DNA of 64,000 nt from Flavobacterium solisilvae (lineage in GTDB: Bacteria; Bacteroidota; Bacteroidia; Flavobacteriales; Flavobacteriaceae): assembly GCF_012911605.1 (NCBI RefSeq), contig NZ_JAAMPT010000209.1, forward strand, positions 124,001 to 188,000, written 5' to 3'. Below, piece after piece: positions 59,689-64,000 of this stretch. Below the pieces are notes generated by a model that was not told the DNA's origin, did not search any database, and saw only the letters and a list, made by a program, of their open reading frames with translations. Both the position numbers and the translations under genes were made by a program. Numbering within the stretch: position 1 is the stretch's first letter; every line of letters starts with the position of its first letter.

Positions 59689-62478
59689 TTAAAACCATTT
59701 TCGGGTAAATAAACTAAATAAGGTGTCAGGATTAAAAGTGATGATAAATCGTATTCTTTCGGCATAATTTTGTTGACCAATTTCCCAACCATTACTAGAA
59801 TGAACCGGAAGATACAATTCAAAATAATCGGTTACTAGATTTAGCCGAATACCACTATCATAGACAAATTTTGTTGGATTATTTTTGTTTTTAAACGCAC
59901 CGATATCGCCATAAACTTCAATCCAATTCCAAATATTACAACTAGCATTACTGGTAATCATCCATTGATTAGCAAAACGAGTTTCAAAAATAGATTTGAA
60001 AAAACCATCATTTGGAATTAATTGTTGGCTAAAGAAACCAGTGGTTTCCGAACGACCAAGATATTCACTTTCAAATAAATAATCAGACGGACGATCTAAC
60101 CCAAAATCAAAGTAAGTCGATTTTGTTTTATTGTATAAAAATGTTCCAGCAAAAAGACGAAGGTTTAACTGTCTGTTGTCGTTAAATAGCTTTCTGTACT
60201 GAATTTCTCCAGCTAATTTTCCGAAGTTTTTAGACAATTGAAAATCGGTTAAAAAATTATAATGATTGGTAATTTCAGTTCTTCCGTTATAGTATTTAGC
60301 CGAAAAAACAGAATAATTTTCGGTGTTTTCTTCCACAATAAAATCCGATTTTTCTCTTTCAATAATGGTTTGTTTTAAAGTAAGTGTTTGAATTTTATTG
60401 TCTCTAAAATCATCGGGACGAATTCTAAAATGAACCACAGGCATCAGTTTTAAATAGGAAGCTTCTGGTGCATAATGCAGATAATGACCGTTGAGTAAAT
60501 AGCGAGTATGATACCAATTACTATCGCGATTGTATTGATTGAAAAAAATCGTTCCTCGACCTGTTAATTGATTGGTTTTTGTAGAATAACTTGGGTTTAC
60601 GTCAAAAATAAACGGTTTGTCCAAAATGGTTTTGTTATGAAAACGTATTCCAGGATAAAAACCGTCATAAAGGTTGTATTCCAAGGTTGGAATGTAAACG
60701 ATTTGATTATAATTTGGATCTTCTAAATCTTTGAAAAAAATGAATTTTATCGGACGATTATTCAGTCGGAAACCTTTTAGCGAACGCCAATTGTTTCTCA
60801 AGTTAAATTCTGGAACTTCGTTATTATAATTTATGACAATTTTATCGGCATTGTTTCTCGGAATGGTATAAATGCTGTCATTTGACAACGCATCAATCCA
60901 TTTTTTAAATACAATTTCTTTCTTTTTTGTGCCATAAACTGGAATAGGAACATGAGTTTCGGTTTTATTTTTTAATCGGAAACTGATGCTGTCTTTGGTT
61001 TTGGAAACCATATCAAATTTATAGTCAAAAGTTTCTCGAGAATTGATGATTTTGTCAAAAAACCAATTGATGTTTTTAGGAGTATTTTGCTTTAAAAGTG
61101 TTTCAAAATCATTAGCTGATTGCTGTTTTTGAAGATTTGTGGTATAAAATTGAACGATTGATTTATCAATTAATCCGTTTTGAGAATATTCGTTGAGGTA
61201 TTTAAAACTTAAACCTGCACGATATTTTGAAGCGATTTTTTCGTTGAATTTGATAAGTTTATCTTTTGGAAAATTAAGCGGTTGGTCTAAATTTTTTCGT
61301 GCCATCAACATATAAAAATAGCTGTATTGACCATTGAAATCTAAACTTACTAAATTGTAACCACGCATTATTTTTAGCTTGGCAACATTTCCCATCATGG
61401 TTACTTTTGGATAAAATTCATCGATGTATTTCATCATCAAATAAATTTGAAAACCATCATAAATCCAGTTGTCATCTCGTGGATTTAGATTTAAAGTAGA
61501 GTGAACATAATTGTTCAAAAAGGTTTTCAAAAATTTAATTTCATATAAAAACTGGTCGGGAAACGGCGCAATAAATGCTGGAAGTTGGTTCAATCCATAA
61601 AACGGACTTCTTTCATAATCGGCTTTCGCCAAAATTAGTTTTTGATGCGGATATTTACCAAGATTTTTATCAACCCAATTGACGATTTTGTCAATAACAA
61701 TCGCACGTTGAATATCATCAACACGATTGTCTCTAAAATCGGTAACGACTTCTAATTTTTGATTAATAAAACTTTCAAATTCATTTTTTTTGCCAAAAAA
61801 CAAGTTGAAATCCAGATGATTTTTTCCTGTAAAAACGGTTTCAGAAACTTTGTTTAAATCGGTAAAAACTTCAAGATTTTTAGGTAATCTAATTTCTAAA
61901 TCATAATCAGAAACCGCATTGGCAATATCATCAATGTTGTGATTGTTGTATCGAACAAAACTTCCGTTTTCATATCGAGAAGGCGTTAAAAACCAGTTTT
62001 TTAGATATACTTTTTCGTCATCGGTAAATCCAAATTTTGTAAAACGAGCATTCGGAATTTTAACGGAATAGGTGAGATGCAACTTGATTTTTTCGCCAGG
62101 AGAAAGTTTTTCTTTTAATTGAATTTGAATAACATCGGCTGTATTTTCATCACGTTTCCAAGACAGAAATGAATTTTCAATAGTGATAATAGTAATATTT
62201 TCAGTTCTTCCGCGATCTTTTTCTTTTGCCAAATGAAAAGCACGCTCAAACTCGTCGGCAAATCGTTTTCCTATATCCGAATTTTTATCACCATAAGCAT
62301 TCATCCAATCGTTTAGCACGATAGATTGTAGCGTATCGTTGGTTTGATTAAAAAAAGTAAGTTCTTGAACTACATTGATTTTCTTTTCTTTTTCGTCATA
62401 TTCTGCCACAATTTTAGAATGATGTTGTGCTTGTAACATCATACTGAAAAAGAGAATTATGTAGCTAATTTTTTTCAA
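59689..62478 (-). CDS. M1-peptidase-like protein with lost catalytic motifs fused to an outer-membrane barrel
   Basis: 929 residues. Signal peptide ending near MMLQAQ (18). Residues 20-480 follow the M1 (gluzincin) layout, but HExxH reads NNYVH (322-326), the third ligand Glu is Asp341 (YDGF), and GxMEN is GLNQLP (about 295-300), so peptidase chemistry is unlikely. Residues about 560-929 contain many amphipathic strands and end in TRKWF, a barrel C-terminus. The first ATG overlaps the stop of the SGNH gene by 4 bases. It probably works in the outer membrane with the O-acylation genes. Confidence 0.82.
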   Translation of the reverse strand: MKKISYIILFFSMMLQAQHHSKIVAEYDEKEKKINVVQELTFFNQTNDTLQSIVLNDWMNAYGDKNSDIGKRFADEFERAFHLAKEKDRGRTENITIITIENSFLSWKRDENTADVIQIQLKEKLSPGEKIKLHLTYSVKIPNARFTKFGFTDDEKVYLKNWFLTPSRYENGSFVRYNNHNIDDIANAVSDYDLEIRLPKNLEVFTDLNKVSETVFTGKNHLDFNLFFGKKNEFESFINQKLEVVTDFRDNRVDDIQRAIVIDKIVNWVDKNLGKYPHQKLILAKADYERSPFYGLNQLPAFIAPFPDQFLYEIKFLKTFLNNYVHSTLNLNPRDDNWIYDGFQIYLMMKYIDEFYPKVTMMGNVAKLKIMRGYNLVSLDFNGQYSYFYMLMARKNLDQPLNFPKDKLIKFNEKIASKYRAGLSFKYLNEYSQNGLIDKSIVQFYTTNLQKQQSANDFETLLKQNTPKNINWFFDKIINSRETFDYKFDMVSKTKDSISFRLKNKTETHVPIPVYGTKKKEIVFKKWIDALSNDSIYTIPRNNADKIVINYNNEVPEFNLRNNWRSLKGFRLNNRPIKFIFFKDLEDPNYNQIVYIPTLEYNLYDGFYPGIRFHNKTILDKPFIFDVNPSYSTKTNQLTGRGTIFFNQYNRDSNWYHTRYLLNGHYLHYAPEASYLKLMPVVHFRIRPDDFRDNKIQTLTLKQTIIEREKSDFIVEENTENYSVFSAKYYNGRTEITNHYNFLTDFQLSKNFGKLAGEIQYRKLFNDNRQLNLRLFAGTFLYNKTKSTYFDFGLDRPSDYLFESEYLGRSETTGFFSQQLIPNDGFFKSIFETRFANQWMITSNASCNIWNWIEVYGDIGAFKNKNNPTKFVYDSGIRLNLVTDYFELYLPVHSSNGWEIGQQNYAERIRFIITFNPDTLFSLFTRKWF

Positions 62479-63365
62479 GATTTAGTTTTTGGTTTAAAGA
62501 ATTTGTCGAAAACAATTTTTGTAAAAGCTATTGCGCCTTTTTCATTCATGTGTCCGCAAGTAGAAAAATATTTGTCATCAATAACGGTATCTTCCATGCG
62601 ATAAATTTCGGGATAAATTTTATGAATATGATTAAAATAATCACGGTTTATAGCTTCTGAACAAACGGGAGTTGTGATGGCTATTAAATTTATTTTATTA
62701 TCGGAACAGATTTTTTTTATCTCTTCGTATGACTTGTTGCGTTTTGGTGAGCGTTTAGAAAAGTCTGCTGCTATAAGTGGTCTTTGGTCTTTTCTCAATG
62801 GAGAAAAACCTTCTATTCCAAGCGCACTTGTTTTCTTCTTTATAGCAGAAAAAAGCACTTCTCTGAAGCCTATTTTTGTATCAAAATTAATGTATCTGTA
62901 AAAAGGAATATGATATAATTCGTTATAATTTGTAATTGATTGGTAATGATTTTGGATCGTTTCATAATCTTTTATATAGGGCATATACATCGCTCTAGTA
63001 CCATTAGAAAAACCATCAGAGCTAATATTTAAATCTACTTCTATTATAATATTTTTTATAACATACTTTTTTTCTAGCATTAACTTTAACATCAAAGCAG
63101 ACTCTTCAAGTCTTGAACCGCTCATACCATAATTAAAGACAGTCATTCCTTGTTCTGAAAAAATCCTACTGTCAAAATGATTTTGAGCTCTTGATGAGCC
63201 AATGAAGATGACTTCATACTCTTTTGGATTGCTATTAAGAACAAACTCAATTTTGTTTCGATTATTGTTTTTTGAATATACATAGGTATAAACTAAATCT
63301 AACAGAATTGCTGAAAGTATAATTGTCAGTACAATTTGGCCAATAAATAGGATAAACTTTTTCAT
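62475..63365 (-). CDS. Membrane-anchored SGNH/DltD-like protein
   Basis: 296 residues. One N-terminal membrane helix (about 4-27). Block I is IGSSRAQNHFD (Ser57 or Ser58) and the last His is His272 in GHMNEKGA, as in SGNH hydrolase and AlgX/AlgJ/DltD-type acyltransferases. It overlaps the MBOAT gene by one base (TAATG) and the M1-like gene by four, so the three are co-translated. It likely transfers an acyl group, supplied by the MBOAT protein, to a surface polysaccharide. Confidence 0.82.
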   Translation of the reverse strand: MKKFILFIGQIVLTIILSAILLDLVYTYVYSKNNNRNKIEFVLNSNPKEYEVIFIGSSRAQNHFDSRIFSEQGMTVFNYGMSGSRLEESALMLKLMLEKKYVIKNIIIEVDLNISSDGFSNGTRAMYMPYIKDYETIQNHYQSITNYNELYHIPFYRYINFDTKIGFREVLFSAIKKKTSALGIEGFSPLRKDQRPLIAADFSKRSPKRNKSYEEIKKICSDNKINLIAITTPVCSEAINRDYFNHIHKIYPEIYRMEDTVIDDKYFSTCGHMNEKGAIAFTKIVFDKFFKPKTKS

Positions 63366-64000
63366 TAAAATTGAAAGTAAATAAAACTTTTGTAATCAGT
63401 AAAAACACCTAACGCTAATATAGTTAATATGCATATAGCTAGCTTTAAACTACTATATTTACCAGATATTGGTTCAATTTTTAATCTATTATTCCATTCA
63501 ACTAGTGTAAAGAGTACGATTAAAAATAAAATCTCATAATTATATCTTTCGATGTTAAAATACTGAGGAGAAAAGTTTTGATTGGTAAACATTCGTTGAA
63601 TATACGCAATAGCATCGTGGATAGTTTTTGAGCGGAAAAAAATCCAAGCTAACGAAGTTAAACAAAAGGTAGTAACGATACTGAATAAAATTCGAACAGA
63701 TGAAAAATTAAATCCTAAAGTAAAATTATCTAAGTTTTTTCGATTTTGATTTAATAATAAAAGAGGCAAAAAATAAATTGCATTAATCAAACCCCAAGCA
63801 ATAAACGTCCAGTTGGCACCATGCCAAAAACCGCTTACAAGAAAAATGATGAAAGTGTTTCTAATTTGAAATAGTTTAGAACCTTTACTTCCACCAAGCG
63901 GAATATATAAATAATCTCGAAACCATGACGAAAGCGAAATATGCCAACGTCGCCAAAATTCGGCAATATCTCGAGAAAAGTATGGATAATTAAAGTTTTT
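63365..64000 (-). CDS. MBOAT family O-acyltransferase, 5' part beyond window
   Basis: The frame runs in from the right edge, giving 211 visible C-terminal residues. MBOAT hallmarks are EFWRRWHISLSSWFRDYLYI and the catalytic His region SGFWHGANWTFIAWG; the latter is at about 63819. The visible part has about six hydrophobic helices. A start at 63790 would remove these motifs and is wrong. It moves acyl groups across the inner membrane in alginate-acetylase or DltB style. First known gene of the three-gene operon. Confidence 0.93.
   Translation of the reverse strand, partial: KNFNYPYFSRDIAEFWRRWHISLSSWFRDYLYIPLGGSKGSKLFQIRNTFIIFLVSGFWHGANWTFIAWGLINAIYFLPLLLLNQNRKNLDNFTLGFNFSSVRILFSIVTTFCLTSLAWIFFRSKTIHDAIAYIQRMFTNQNFSPQYFNIERYNYEILFLIVLFTLVEWNNRLKIEPISGKYSSLKLAICILTILALGVFTDYKSFIYFQF

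Noticed and set aside
63365..63790. A 141-residue gene starting at 63790
   Set aside because: The upstream in-frame sequence up to the window edge encodes the conserved MBOAT motifs, so this is only the tail of a larger gene.

Overview
The window looks like a chromosomal segment from a member of the Flavobacteriaceae, most probably Flavobacterium or a close relative. The DNA is AT-rich. Many genes are preceded by the Bacteroidota promoter element TAnnTTTG, several with a TTG about 17-19 bases further upstream. Secreted proteins end in type IX secretion (T9SS) type A sorting domains (YPNPA-type motifs). The gene content (split YeeE/YedE pair, DUF349, DUF4920, stand-alone MnmD, fused alpha/beta E1, LETM1-related protein) is typical of that family. 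I see no rRNA, tRNA, CRISPR array, phage or transposase. No stretch above about 300 bases lacks a gene.

0-8 kb: a large mosaic adhesin-like secreted protein cut by the left edge, an outer-membrane barrel, kdsA, a lipoprotein, a two-subunit YeeE/YedE sulfur-compound transporter and a T9SS beta-propeller protein. 8-11 kb: a compact signalling locus (lipoprotein, seven-helix membrane protein, HisKA_3 histidine kinase, NarL-type regulator), with paired dyad operators upstream facing a small divergent gene. 11-17.6 kb: kdsB, two unknown genes, a spermidine-synthase-like methyltransferase, a PlsC-like acyltransferase, an M14 peptidase, an Lrp regulator, pyrR and pyrB. 17.6-29.5 kb: a leucine-rich-repeat T9SS protein, a DUF349 protein, secreted endonuclease I, an RsmB-like methyltransferase, Kup and an Arg/Asn-rich repeat protein.

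29.5-38 kb: an ECF sigma/anti-sigma/Spy-like operon, an SRPBCC protein, a two-domain methyltransferase, a MazG-like pyrophosphohydrolase, ilvE, DUF4920, a cytochrome c'-like lipoprotein, mnmD, and two paralogous 64-residue proteins. 38-43.4 kb: oxyR and dps diverge around a LysR-type dyad, followed by a SulP transporter and two beta-carbonic anhydrases (probable bicarbonate uptake and CO2 hydration). 43.4-48.2 kb: a LETM1-related protein, YdeI, Cu/Zn superoxide dismutase, a membrane protein, and a secreted deformylase-like protein whose metal-binding Cys is Asp.

48.5-50.1 kb: the most interesting locus, a HipA-like kinase lacking the usual N-terminal domain, coupled to a second gene that ends in a HIRAN-like domain, with its own promoter and no visible HipB-type regulator. 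50.3-56.9 kb: a beta-oxidation cluster (acyl-CoA dehydrogenase, thiolase, fused FadB-like enzyme) under a MarR regulator with a perfect 16-bp palindrome just downstream of its promoter; a four-helix-bundle (S23-type) gene flanked by 29-bp repeats sits inside it. 57-64 kb: a fused branched-chain-type 2-oxoacid dehydrogenase E1, then an overlapping MBOAT / SGNH / M1-like-barrel operon running off the right edge. The M1-like member has lost its catalytic motifs.
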